This document shows, piece after piece, positions 1-6,873 of a stretch of DNA of 24,509 bases. The notes beneath the pieces are model-generated. The model was not told the origin of the DNA. It ran no database searches and saw nothing but the letters and a program-made list of their open reading frames with translations. Origin of the DNA: JBKPDV01 sp046728075 (GTDB lineage Bacteria; Acidobacteriota; Thermoanaerobaculia; UBA5066; Gp7-AA6); NCBI GenBank assembly GCA_046728075.1, contig JBKPDV010000240.1:1-24509 (forward strand), given 5' to 3'. The first letter of the stretch is position 1, and every line of letters begins with the position of its first letter. Position numbers and translations under genes: made by a program.

Positions 1-470
1 GAGATCACGCCGATCGAGCCCGGCCGGTGGATCCGGCCCGGCATGATCCCGATCTTGCACTCTCCCGGCGTGATGATGCCGGGGCAGTTGGGTCCGATCA
101 GCCGCACCGATCGCCCGCCCGCGTTGACGCCCGCGAGAAACGCCTTCGCCCGGATCATGTCGGCCGTCGGGATTCCTTCCGTAATGCAGGCGATGATCGC
201 GACGCCCGCGTCCGCGGCTTCGACGACGGCGTCTGCCGCAAACGGCGGCGGCACGAAGATCATAGAGGCATTGGCGCCCGTGGCGGCGACGGCGTCGGCT
301 ACGGTGTTGTAGACGGGAATCCCTTCATGAGTTGTACCTCCCTTGCCCGGAGTCACGCCGGCCACGACCTGCGTCCCGTAGTCGCGGGAGGCCAACGCGT
401 GGAACGTCCCCTCGCGGCCGGTGAGGCCCTGGACAAGCAGCCGCGTGGACTTGTTGACCCAGATGCTCAT
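1..470 (-). CDS. sucD: Succinyl-CoA synthetase alpha subunit (partial)
   Basis: N-terminal 156 codons of the alpha subunit of succinate-CoA ligase, which with SucC interconverts succinyl-CoA and succinate with formation of ATP or GTP. The protein starts MSIWVNKSTRLLVQGLTGRE, matching the family's opening strand and CoA-binding Rossmann fold. It carries the diagnostic PGKGGTTHEG CoA loop near residue 42, then the FVPPPFAADAV and CITEGIP segments around residues 72-98 and GPNCPGIITPGE near residue 125. The phosphohistidine region lies beyond the window edge. The gene follows sucC on the same strand after a 97-bp gap filled largely by a heptamer array. That is unusual, because sucC and sucD usually abut. 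Identification is secure. Confidence 0.97.
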   Translation of the reverse strand, partial: MSIWVNKSTRLLVQGLTGREGTFHALASRDYGTQVVAGVTPGKGGTTHEGIPVYNTVADAVAATGANASMIFVPPPFAADAVVEAADAGVAIIACITEGIPTADMIRAKAFLAGVNAGGRSVRLIGPNCPGIITPGECKIGIMPGRIHRPGSIGVI

Positions 471-478
471 TGGGAACA

Positions 479-547
479 GGCGCTGGGCGCTGGGCGCTGG
501 GCGCTCGGCGCTAGGCGAAGGGCGAAGGGCGAACGGCGAAAGGCGGG
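479..547. repeat. Heptamer tandem array between sucC and sucD
   Basis: About ten consecutive 7-bp units with no phase break. Three are GGCGCTG, followed by GGCGCTC, GGCGCTA, GGCGAAG twice, GGCGAAC and GGCGAAA, then a degenerate last unit. GGCG is invariant in the nine good units and the last three bases drift, so the array changes from a GGCGCTN type into a GGCGAAN type. The GGCGAAN half uses the same unit as the arms flanking the S23 gene near 4.5-4.9 kb. No facing complementary arm is seen here. The array fills most of the spacer between the sucC stop and the sucD start. Confidence 0.93.
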
Positions 548-567
548 CCGACACGTCAGCGTCAGCT

Positions 568-1725
568 TCATCGGGTCGCCTCGACTGCCTTCTTCGCGGC
601 GTCGGCGAGACCTTCGGCTGGAGTGATCTTGAGGCCCGACTCGCGCAGGATTCTCTTTCCCTCGTCCACGTTGGTTCCCTCGAGCCGCACGACCACCGGA
701 GTCGCGAGGCCCATTTCCCGGACGGCCGCCACGACTCCCTTGGCGATGATGTCGCAGCGCATGATGCCGCCAAAGATATTGATCAGGATCGCCTTGACGT
801 TCTTGTCCGAGAGGATGATGCGGAAAGCGTTCTTGACCTGCTCCTCCGTGGCTCCGCCCCCGACATCGAGAAAGTTCGCGGGCTCTCCGCCGGCAAGCTT
901 GACCAGGTCCATCGTCGCCATCGCGAGACCGGCGCCGTTGACCATGCATCCGACGTTGCCGTCCAGCTTGATGTAGTTCAACCCGTACTTCGACGCCTCG
1001 ACCTCCAGCGGGTCCTCCTCATCGAGATCCCGCATCTCCTTGATCTCTGGATGGCGAAAGAGAGCGTTGTCATCGAAGTTCATCTTGGCGTCGAGCGCCA
1101 GGACGTCGCCGGCTTTCGTGACGAGAAGCGGATTGATCTCCGCCAGGGAAGCGTCCGTATCGGCGTAGGCTCGAAAGAGCGCCTGCAGAAAAGCGGTCCC
1201 TTTTTTGAAACTCTCGCCGGAGAGTCCGAGCGCGAAGGCGAGCTTCCGCGCCTGAAACGGGAACATCCCGAGGGACGGGTCGATCGGTTCCCTCACGATC
1301 GCCGTCGCGTCTTTCGCCGCGACCTCTTCGATCTCCATGCCGCCGAACTTCGAGGCCATCATCGAGGGCAGGCCCTTCGAGCGGTCGAGGGTCACCCCCA
1401 GATAGAGCTCGCGATCGATGTCGAGCGCTTCCTCGACGAAGACCTTCTTGACGACGCGGCCCTGCGGCCCCGTCTGAGGCGTGACGAGAGTCATCCCGAG
1501 AATCGATTTCGCCAGCGCGTACGCCTCTTCCGGGTCCTTCGCGAGCTTGACGCCGCCCCCCTTGCCCCTTCCTCCGGCGTGGATCTGCGCTTTGACGACC
1601 GCGCGGCCGCCGAGTCGTTTGGCGATCTCCCGGGCGTCGGCGGGATTGTCCGTCACTTCGCCGCGCGGCACAGCGACGCCGTAGCGAGCGAGGATCGATT
1701 TGGCCTGATATTCGTGGACTTTCAT
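568..1725 (-). CDS. sucC: Succinyl-CoA synthetase beta subunit
   Basis: 385-residue beta subunit of succinate-CoA ligase (TCA cycle, cytoplasmic, heterotetramer with SucD). The start MKVHEYQAKSILARYGVAVP is the canonical ATP-grasp N-terminus. The glycine-rich nucleotide loop GGRGKGGGVKLA lies near residues 52-63, and metal/nucleotide contacts sit in EINPLLV and LDAKMNFDDNA around residues 195-220. The C-terminal CoA-ligase half shows NFLDVGGGA and NIFGGIMRCD near residues 285-325. Length is normal for the family. The ATG has no Shine-Dalgarno sequence but sits 12 nt below a perfect TATAAT on the same strand, so the transcript may be nearly leaderless. It is transcribed away from the S8 peptidase gene. 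Confidence 0.98.
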   Translation of the reverse strand: MKVHEYQAKSILARYGVAVPRGEVTDNPADAREIAKRLGGRAVVKAQIHAGGRGKGGGVKLAKDPEEAYALAKSILGMTLVTPQTGPQGRVVKKVFVEEALDIDRELYLGVTLDRSKGLPSMMASKFGGMEIEEVAAKDATAIVREPIDPSLGMFPFQARKLAFALGLSGESFKKGTAFLQALFRAYADTDASLAEINPLLVTKAGDVLALDAKMNFDDNALFRHPEIKEMRDLDEEDPLEVEASKYGLNYIKLDGNVGCMVNGAGLAMATMDLVKLAGGEPANFLDVGGGATEEQVKNAFRIILSDKNVKAILINIFGGIMRCDIIAKGVVAAVREMGLATPVVVRLEGTNVDEGKRILRESGLKITPAEGLADAAKKAVEATR

Positions 1726-1737
1726 GCGCGGCGGCGG

Positions 1738-1743
1738 ATTATA
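1738..1743 (-). promoter_or_regulatory. Candidate -10 box for sucC
   Basis: A perfect TATAAT on the minus strand lies 12 nt before the sucC ATG, so initiation 6-8 nt downstream would leave a leader of only about 5 nt. No good -35 hexamer is present. The expected -35 position falls in a three-unit GGGAATC heptamer array. Support is a consensus match only. Confidence 0.45.
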
Positions 1744-1751
1744 CGGGACGG

Positions 1752-1772
1752 TCGGGAATCGGGAATCGGGAA
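1752..1772. repeat. Three-unit heptamer array upstream of sucC
   Basis: Three perfect copies of TCGGGAA (equivalently GGGAATC) in the 106-bp space between the divergent starts of sucC and the S8 peptidase. It overlaps the region where the -35 element of the proposed sucC promoter would lie. This is the shortest heptamer array in the window, and no complementary arm was found nearby. Confidence 0.8.
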
Positions 1773-1831
1773 ACGAAGGCGGCAGCGCTCGACGACCGGC
1801 GGCTCTTCCGGTAGCCTCTCAAGGAAAACGT

Positions 1832-3700
1832 ATGCATCCTTGGAAGATTGTGTCGATCGGCGGGATTCTTGTCTCGGGGGTGTTCGCAGCCTCCGCAAGA
1901 CCGGGGCCCCGACCCGCGCTTGCGCAGCCCTCCGACGCCGGCTGGCAGGCCAAGGTCGACCCCTGGGTCCTCGCCCGAGCGTCGGAGGGGCGCGCCGACT
2001 TTCTGGTTTTCTTGAGTGATCAAGCCGATCTCGCCGGTGCCGAGAAGTTGGCGACCAAGGCGGAGAAGGGAGCCTGGGTCTTTCGCCGGCTGAGTGACGC
2101 CGCGCGGTCTTCGCAGCCTCCGGTTCTCGCGGCGCTGGATGCTTTGGGCGCCAAACATCGATCCTTTTGGGTCGCCAACATGATCCAGGTCGAGGGTGGT
2201 CTCGCCACGGTCGCGGCGATGGCAAACCGAAGCGACGTGGCCCGAGTCTCCGCGAATCCGCGCGTTGCCTTTTCCGAGCCTCTGCCCGCAGACGCCGCCC
2301 GCGTCGCTTCGCTGACGACGATCGAGTGGAACGTGCAGCAGATCCGCGCTCCACAGGTCTGGGCAGCTGGTTTCACGGGCCAGGGCATCGTCGTCGGCGG
2401 CGCGGACACGGGTTACCAATGGAACCATCCCGCCCTGATCAACAAGTACCGGGGCTGGAACGGAGTGAGCGCCGACCACAACTACAACTGGCACGATGCG
2501 ATCCACAGCGACGGCGGATTTTGCGGGCCCGACTCGCCGGCGCCCTGCGACGACAACGTTCACGGGTCTCACACAATGGGCACGATGGTCGGGGACGACG
2601 GCGCCGGCAATCAAATCGGGGTCGCGCCGGGAGCCAAATGGATCGGCTGTCGAAATATGGACCAGGGCAACGGGACGCCGGCCACCTACAGCGAATGTTT
2701 CCAGTGGTTCATCGCTCCGACGAACTCGAGCGGACTGAACCCCGACCCATCCAAATCCCCTCACGTGATCAACAACTCCTGGGCTTGCCCGCCGAGCGAA
2801 GGCTGCACCGACCCCAACGTGCTCGAGACAGTCGTCGAGAACACGCGCGCCGCGGGGATCGTTGTCGTGGTCTCGGCCGGCAACGGCGGCCCCGGCTGCA
2901 GCTCGGTCTCGGATCCGCCCGCGATCTACGCCGCTTCTTTCAGCGTCGGCGCCACCGACATGACCGACACCATTGCGAGCTTCAGCAGCCGAGGCCCGGT
3001 CACCGTCGACGGGAGCGGCCGTCCAAAACCGGACCTCTCCGGACCGGGAGTTTTGGTGCGCTCGTGCAATCGCAACAGCGGATATAGCGTCTTCAGCGGG
3101 ACGAGCATGGCCGGGCCTCATGTCGCGGGCACGGTCGGCCTGGTTCTCTCCGCAGCCCCGAATCTGATCGGCCAGGTCTCGGCGATCGAGAACCTTCTCA
3201 AAACGACATCGGTTCCACCCACAACGAGTCAGAGCTGCGGCGGGGTTGCCGGGAGCCAGATCCCCAACAACACCTATGGCTGGGGACGCGTGGACGCTCT
3301 CTCGGCAGTCCAGGCTGTGACCTCGGCCGCGTCGCTCTACACGGTGACGCCCTGTCGATTGCTCGACACACGCGATCCCATCGGCACCTGGGGAGGGCCG
3401 GCGCTTTCCGCGGGGTCGGATCGAACCTTTCCGATCGCCGGCCGATGCGGGATTCCGGCCGGCGCCAAGGCCGTCTCGGTCAATGTCACCGTGACGGGCC
3501 CAACGAGCCCGGGCTTCCTGACGCTCTACCCGGGCGCCACGGCCTTGCCATCAGTCTCCACGATCAATTACAGCCCCGGGCAGACGCGCGCGAACAACGC
3601 GGTCATCAGGCTCGGGACCGCGGGCGATCTGACCGCGCGTTGCGGGCAAGGCAGCGGCACCGCGAACCTGGTGCTCGACGTCAACGGGTATTTTCAGTAA
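1832..3700 (+). CDS. Secreted subtilisin-family (S8) serine peptidase with CRLLDTR C-terminal domain
   Basis: 622-residue exported protease. The ATG is preceded by AAGGA six bases upstream; the frame is open further upstream but lacks a signal there. Residues 1-31 form a signal peptide ending in an ALA-Q type cleavage site. An inhibitor-like propeptide spans about 55-150. The catalytic triad is visible: Asp192 (GADTGYQWNHP), His244 (NVHGSHTMGT) and Ser425 (GTSMAGPHVAG), with oxyanion Asn351 (VVSAGNGG). Paired cysteines suggest disulfides outside the cytoplasm. Residues 502-622 form a beta-rich domain (TPCRLLDTRDPIGTWGGP ... DVNGYF) that I recall at the C-terminus of many secreted acidobacterial proteins; its role is not established. 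The gene is inserted within the TCA cluster, divergent from sucC, and its stop is 15 bp from the convergent sdhB stop. No terminator is visible there. Confidence 0.93.
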   Translation: MHPWKIVSIGGILVSGVFAASARPGPRPALAQPSDAGWQAKVDPWVLARASEGRADFLVFLSDQADLAGAEKLATKAEKGAWVFRRLSDAARSSQPPVLAALDALGAKHRSFWVANMIQVEGGLATVAAMANRSDVARVSANPRVAFSEPLPADAARVASLTTIEWNVQQIRAPQVWAAGFTGQGIVVGGADTGYQWNHPALINKYRGWNGVSADHNYNWHDAIHSDGGFCGPDSPAPCDDNVHGSHTMGTMVGDDGAGNQIGVAPGAKWIGCRNMDQGNGTPATYSECFQWFIAPTNSSGLNPDPSKSPHVINNSWACPPSEGCTDPNVLETVVENTRAAGIVVVVSAGNGGPGCSSVSDPPAIYAASFSVGATDMTDTIASFSSRGPVTVDGSGRPKPDLSGPGVLVRSCNRNSGYSVFSGTSMAGPHVAGTVGLVLSAAPNLIGQVSAIENLLKTTSVPPTTSQSCGGVAGSQIPNNTYGWGRVDALSAVQAVTSAASLYTVTPCRLLDTRDPIGTWGGPALSAGSDRTFPIAGRCGIPAGAKAVSVNVTVTGPTSPGFLTLYPGATALPSVSTINYSPGQTRANNAVIRLGTAGDLTARCGQGSGTANLVLDVNGYFQ

Positions 3701-3715
3701 GAAGAAAACTCGTCT

Positions 3716-4462
3716 CTACGTGCCGAACAGTTTCTTCAGTCCCTGAAGAGTGCACGCCCGGTAAATCTCGGCGATCGCGGTCGTCAGGGGAATGGACTTG
3801 GGACAGGCGCGGACACAATTCTGGGCGTTGCCGCAATCGTCGACGCCGCCGTCGCCCATGAGCGCTTCGATCCGTTGCGCCGCGTTCATGGCTCCGGTGG
3901 GGTGGGAATTGAACAAGCGGGCCTGGGCGATCGCCGCGGGGCCGATGAAATTCGAACGGTCGTTGACCTGCGGGCAGACATCCAGGCAGTTGCCGCACGT
4001 GATGCACTGGGAGTAGTGGTAGGCGATCTCGCGCTCCGGCTCCGGCATGCGCGGCCCCGGGCCGAGGTCGTAGGTTCCGTCGATGGGGATCCACGCCTTC
4101 ACGCGCTTCAAAGCGTCGAACATCTGGCCGCGGTCCACCGACAGGTCGCGCAACACGGGAAACTTTCCGAGGGGCTCGAGCCGAACCGGCTGTTCGAGCG
4201 TATCGATCAAGGCGGTGCAGGCCATGCGGGAGACTCCATTGATCCGCATCGCGCAGGACCCGCAGACCTCTTCCAGACAAGCGCGGTCATAGACCACCGG
4301 CGACGTGGGCTTGCCCTGGCGGGTCTTCGGATCTTTCGCGATCTCCATCAGCACCGAGATCACGTTGTGCCGCGGCGTGTAAGGGATCTCGTATTCCTCC
4401 CAATACGGGTTGGAATTGGGTGAGTCCTGGCGCTTGACGTCCAACCGAATCGTCGAACTCAT
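3716..4462 (-). CDS. sdhB: Succinate dehydrogenase iron-sulfur subunit
   Basis: 248-residue iron-sulfur subunit of complex II, which carries electrons from the SdhA flavin to quinone at SdhC. The [2Fe-2S] ligands are Cys62, Cys67, Cys70 and Cys82 (CLEEVCGSCAMRINGVSRMAC). The 4Fe-4S/3Fe-4S ligands are Cys153, Cys156, Cys159 and Cys163 (CITCGNCLDVC) with Cys210, Cys216 and Cys220. Sequence and operon order match the class-B Bacillus-type enzyme. The ATG overlaps the stop of the upstream four-helix-bundle gene as ATGA. A GAGG a few bases upstream gives it its own ribosome-binding site, so translation need not depend on the inserted gene. Confidence 0.97.
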   Translation of the reverse strand: MSSTIRLDVKRQDSPNSNPYWEEYEIPYTPRHNVISVLMEIAKDPKTRQGKPTSPVVYDRACLEEVCGSCAMRINGVSRMACTALIDTLEQPVRLEPLGKFPVLRDLSVDRGQMFDALKRVKAWIPIDGTYDLGPGPRMPEPEREIAYHYSQCITCGNCLDVCPQVNDRSNFIGPAAIAQARLFNSHPTGAMNAAQRIEALMGDGGVDDCGNAQNCVRACPKSIPLTTAIAEIYRACTLQGLKKLFGT

Positions 4463-4908
4463 TGAGCCTCATTATGGGGCGAAGGGCGAACGGCGAAGGG
4501 CGAACGGCGACGTTCGAGGGAAACCGCTAGAGAACCGAGCATTTGCCGTTCTCGAGTCAGTCGATTGCGGAGCTGCAATCCCGATTCGCCAGGGATCAAC
4601 GCCTGATCTTCGGCGAGCCAAAGGAGGGACTCCAATTCAGCGCACGAGCCAAGCGCCACGGAGACGAAATGTTGGAACTCCTTGCTACCGCGGCGATGGA
4701 ACCCTTCGGCGATGTTCGAGGGAATGGAGATCGCGGCTCTTCTGATCTGCGCCGTTAAGCCGAAAGCTTCCTCGCGCGGAAAACCGCGGGTAATCAAATA
4801 GACCGATCGAACGATTTCGCGGCCCTCTTGCCAGACGCGAAGATCCTGAAATGCGGAGGCCCGCTTTTGACTGTCGCCCTTCGCCTTTCGCCTTTCGCCG
4901 TTCGCCAT
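4459..4908 (-). CDS. S23-type four-helix-bundle protein (23S rRNA IVS-protein family)
   Basis: 149 residues; the core, about residues 19-125, is the four-helix-bundle family known from intervening sequences of 23S rRNA genes. Hallmarks are FQDLRVWQEGREIV, GLTAQIRRAAISIPSNIAEG, and a GSKEFQHFVSVALGSCAELE helix. The first ~11 residues (MANGERRKAKG) and the last ~15 (RRRSPFAVRPSPHNEAQ) are read from heptamer arrays, so they are probably not functional domain. The ATG overlaps the sdhA stop (TGATG) and the stop overlaps the sdhB start (ATGA), so the gene is wedged between two complex II genes with no spare sequence. Related proteins form pentamers and are thought to bind nucleic acid, but their function is unknown. 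I see no mechanistic reason for it to be part of succinate dehydrogenase; an inserted passenger is more likely. Confidence 0.92.
   Translation of the reverse strand: MANGERRKAKGDSQKRASAFQDLRVWQEGREIVRSVYLITRGFPREEAFGLTAQIRRAAISIPSNIAEGFHRRGSKEFQHFVSVALGSCAELESLLWLAEDQALIPGESGLQLRNRLTRERQMLGSLAVSLERRRSPFAVRPSPHNEAQ
4474..4512. repeat. Right arm (3' side of the S23 gene) of inverted heptamer pair
   Basis: On the plus strand: AT, GG, then GGCGAAG, GGCGAAC, GGCGAAG, GGCGAAC and GGCGACG. These five units are the inverted counterpart of the five units at 4874-4908. On the minus-strand mRNA this arm reads as TCGCC-type units after the S23 coding core and overlaps its 3' end. Confidence 0.93.
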
Positions 4909-4910
4909 CA
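4874..4910. repeat. Left arm (5' side of the S23 gene) of inverted heptamer pair
   Basis: On the plus strand: TCGCCCT, TCGCCTT, TCGCCTT, TCGCCGT and TCGCCAT. On the minus strand this is AT followed by GGCGAAC, GGCGAAA, GGCGAAA, GGCGAAG and GGCGACA. It contains the S23 start codon and touches the sdhA stop codon. Compared with the other arm, six of the seven positions agree in every unit, and both arms end in GGCGAC next to the S23 core. The predicted stem is about 35 bp with five mismatches, all at the variable seventh position. Confidence 0.93.
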
Positions 4911-6746
4911 GTATTTCCGGGCCCGCGGCTTGATCAACGACGTATCCACGGGGCGATACGTGATCTTCGGTCCGTCGGGCGTGTGTTCGGCGATCGTGGT
5001 CTTCAGGAAGTTGGCGTCGTCGCGCGGCAGGGCGTTCTCGTCGACGATGCCCTTGGAGAGATCGCGGACCTTGTAGTGGGCCCCGCGCGACTCGTCGCGC
5101 AGGAGGGCGCCGTGCGTCATGACGCGGGCGAGGACGAGCATGTTGCGCAGCTGGTTGATGAAAGAGAGCTCTCGATTCGCATAGGTCCCGCTGTCGGTCA
5201 GGCCGACGTTCTTCCAGCGCTCTTCCAGCTCCACGAGCTTGTTTTCGGTCTCCCGCAGCTTTCCGTTTTCGCGGATGACCGTCACGTTGTCGGTCATCCA
5301 GTCCCCCATTTCCTCCGCGAGCCGGTGCGGGTTCTCGGCCCCGGACATCCCCGCGATTCTCGAGAACTCCGCCTGCCAGCGCTGGCTCGCCGCCTCGAAG
5401 GCGCCGTCGGCCGCGGCAAGCTTGCTCCCGGTCTCCCGGCTGTAGCGGACCATCGCGGGCCCGCCGATCTTGCCCGCATAGAGGCAGGAGACGAGCGAGT
5501 TCGCCCCGAGGCGATTGCCGCCGTGAATCGAGAAGTCGACCTCACCTCCGGCGAAGAGACCGGGGACGTTGGTCGCCTGGTTGCGGGGGGACGTTTCGTC
5601 GAGCATTCCGCTCTTCTCGTCCTTGGCGAAATCGACCCAGAGGCCGCCCATGGAATAGTGCATCCCGGGGAATACCTTCATCGGCACGACGCGCGGGTCG
5701 TCGCCCACGAACTTCTCATAGATTTCCAGAATGCCGCCGAGCTTGACGTCGAGCTCCTTTTTCGGGATGTGCGTCAGGTCGAGATAGACCTGGCGCTGGC
5801 CGCCGACGCCGTAACCCAAGAGACAGACCTGAAAGATCTCCCGCGTCGCGATGTCGCGCGGCACGAGGTTGCCCAGAGAAGGATATTTCTCTTCGAGAAA
5901 GTACCAGCGCTCCGCCTCAGGAATCGACCGAGGATCTCGCGTGTCTTTCTGCTGGCGGGGAACCCAGACGCGTCCCCCTTCCCCGCGCGCCGACTCGGAC
6001 ATCAGGCGCAGCTTGTCGCTGCCCGGAATCGCCGTCGGATGAACCTGGATGAACTCGCCGTTGGCGTACCACGCCCCCTCCTGATAAGCGACCGAGGCGG
6101 CAGTCCCGGTGTTGATGACCGAGTTGGTCGAGCGACCAAAGACGATTCCGGGCCCACCGGTCGCGAGCATGACGGCGGTCGCCGGAAAGGTCTCGATCTT
6201 TCCCGCGTACCAGTCCAGGGCGACGATCCCGCGGCAGTTGCCGTCGGCGTCGCGCACGAGCCCCAGGAACTCCCACATCTCGTACTTGCGCACGAGCCCG
6301 GCCACTTCGTGCCGCCGGACTTGCTCGTCCAGCGCATAGAGCAGTTGCTGGCCGGTCGTCGCTCCGGCGAACGCCGTCCGGTGGTGCTTGGTCCCGCCGA
6401 AGCGCCGGAAGTCCAGCAGGCCCTCCGGGGTCCGGTTGAACATCACGCCCATCCGGTCGAGCAGATTGATGATGCCGGGCGCGGCGTAGCACATGGCCCG
6501 CACGGGAGGCTGGTCGGCCAGGAAGTCGCCGCCGTAGATCGTGTCGTCGAAGTGAATCTCGGGAGAGTCTCCTTCGCCTTTGGTGTTGACGGCGCCGTTG
6601 ATCCCCCCCTGCGCGCAGACGGAGTGGCTGCGTTTGACGGGCACGATCGAGAAGAGGTCCACGGACATGCCCATCTCCGCGGCGCGCACGGTGGCCATCA
6701 GGCCCGCCAAGCCGCCACCCACGATCAGAATGCGCTGGTCGGTCAT
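4908..6746 (-). CDS. sdhA: Succinate dehydrogenase flavoprotein subunit
   Basis: 612-residue flavoprotein of complex II that oxidises succinate to fumarate. The FAD dinucleotide fold is GGGLAGLMATVRAAEMG (residues 10-26), and the covalent FAD ligand is His41 in HSVCAQGGINGAVN. Active-site segments include HPTAIPG and the ESARGEGGRVWV arginine loop near residues 240-260. The capping/FAD segment GGEVDFSIHGGNRLGANSL lies near residue 405. Class-B features, such as the short spacing and the VDLFSIVPVKRSHSV opening, resemble Bacillus SdhA. AAGG lies about eight bases before the ATG. The stop overlaps the next gene's start by one base; that gene is the inserted S23 protein rather than sdhB. Confidence 0.97.
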   Translation of the reverse strand: MTDQRILIVGGGLAGLMATVRAAEMGMSVDLFSIVPVKRSHSVCAQGGINGAVNTKGEGDSPEIHFDDTIYGGDFLADQPPVRAMCYAAPGIINLLDRMGVMFNRTPEGLLDFRRFGGTKHHRTAFAGATTGQQLLYALDEQVRRHEVAGLVRKYEMWEFLGLVRDADGNCRGIVALDWYAGKIETFPATAVMLATGGPGIVFGRSTNSVINTGTAASVAYQEGAWYANGEFIQVHPTAIPGSDKLRLMSESARGEGGRVWVPRQQKDTRDPRSIPEAERWYFLEEKYPSLGNLVPRDIATREIFQVCLLGYGVGGQRQVYLDLTHIPKKELDVKLGGILEIYEKFVGDDPRVVPMKVFPGMHYSMGGLWVDFAKDEKSGMLDETSPRNQATNVPGLFAGGEVDFSIHGGNRLGANSLVSCLYAGKIGGPAMVRYSRETGSKLAAADGAFEAASQRWQAEFSRIAGMSGAENPHRLAEEMGDWMTDNVTVIRENGKLRETENKLVELEERWKNVGLTDSGTYANRELSFINQLRNMLVLARVMTHGALLRDESRGAHYKVRDLSKGIVDENALPRDDANFLKTTIAEHTPDGPKITYRPVDTSLIKPRARKY

Positions 6747-6763
6747 GAGGGAACCTTCGGGCC

Positions 6764-6867
6764 GGGACTCGGGACTGGGGACTGGGGACTCGAAGCGGGA
6801 ACACCTCTTCGCACGAGCTGGGCGAGGCTCGGCGCTTCCCCGAGTTCCGAGTTCCGAGTCCCGAGTC
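6764..6867. repeat. Inverted heptamer hairpin between sdhC and sdhA
   Basis: The left arm, 6764-6791, is four units: GGGACTC, GGGACTG, GGGACTG, GGGACTC. The right arm, 6840-6867, is CCGAGTT twice and CCGAGTC twice, the inverted complement of the left arm with about 23 of 28 positions matching. A further GAAGCG (6792-6797) pairs with CGCTTC (6833-6838), extending the stem and leaving a loop of about 35 nt. It fills most of the 127-bp spacer between the sdhC stop and the sdhA start, and its outer right end is six bases from the sdhC stop. In the mRNA it would be a large intercistronic hairpin. Confidence 0.88.
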
Positions 6868-6873
6868 CAGTCC

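Noticed and set aside
1724..1831. Upstream 36-residue extension of the S8 peptidase
   Set aside because: It would place a non-hydrophobic stretch partly coded by heptamers before a good signal peptide; AAGGA precedes the internal ATG.
421..2019. 532-codon open frame on the plus strand
   Set aside because: Shadow of sucC on the other strand running through a heptamer array; no domain seen.
4459..4908. Avd-type protein of a diversity-generating retroelement
   Set aside because: Avd is a related four-helix bundle, but there is no reverse transcriptase, template repeat or variable repeat in the window.
4474..4910. Insertion sequence with terminal inverted repeats
   Set aside because: No transposase is encoded; the only cargo is the S23 protein and the ends are tandem heptamers.
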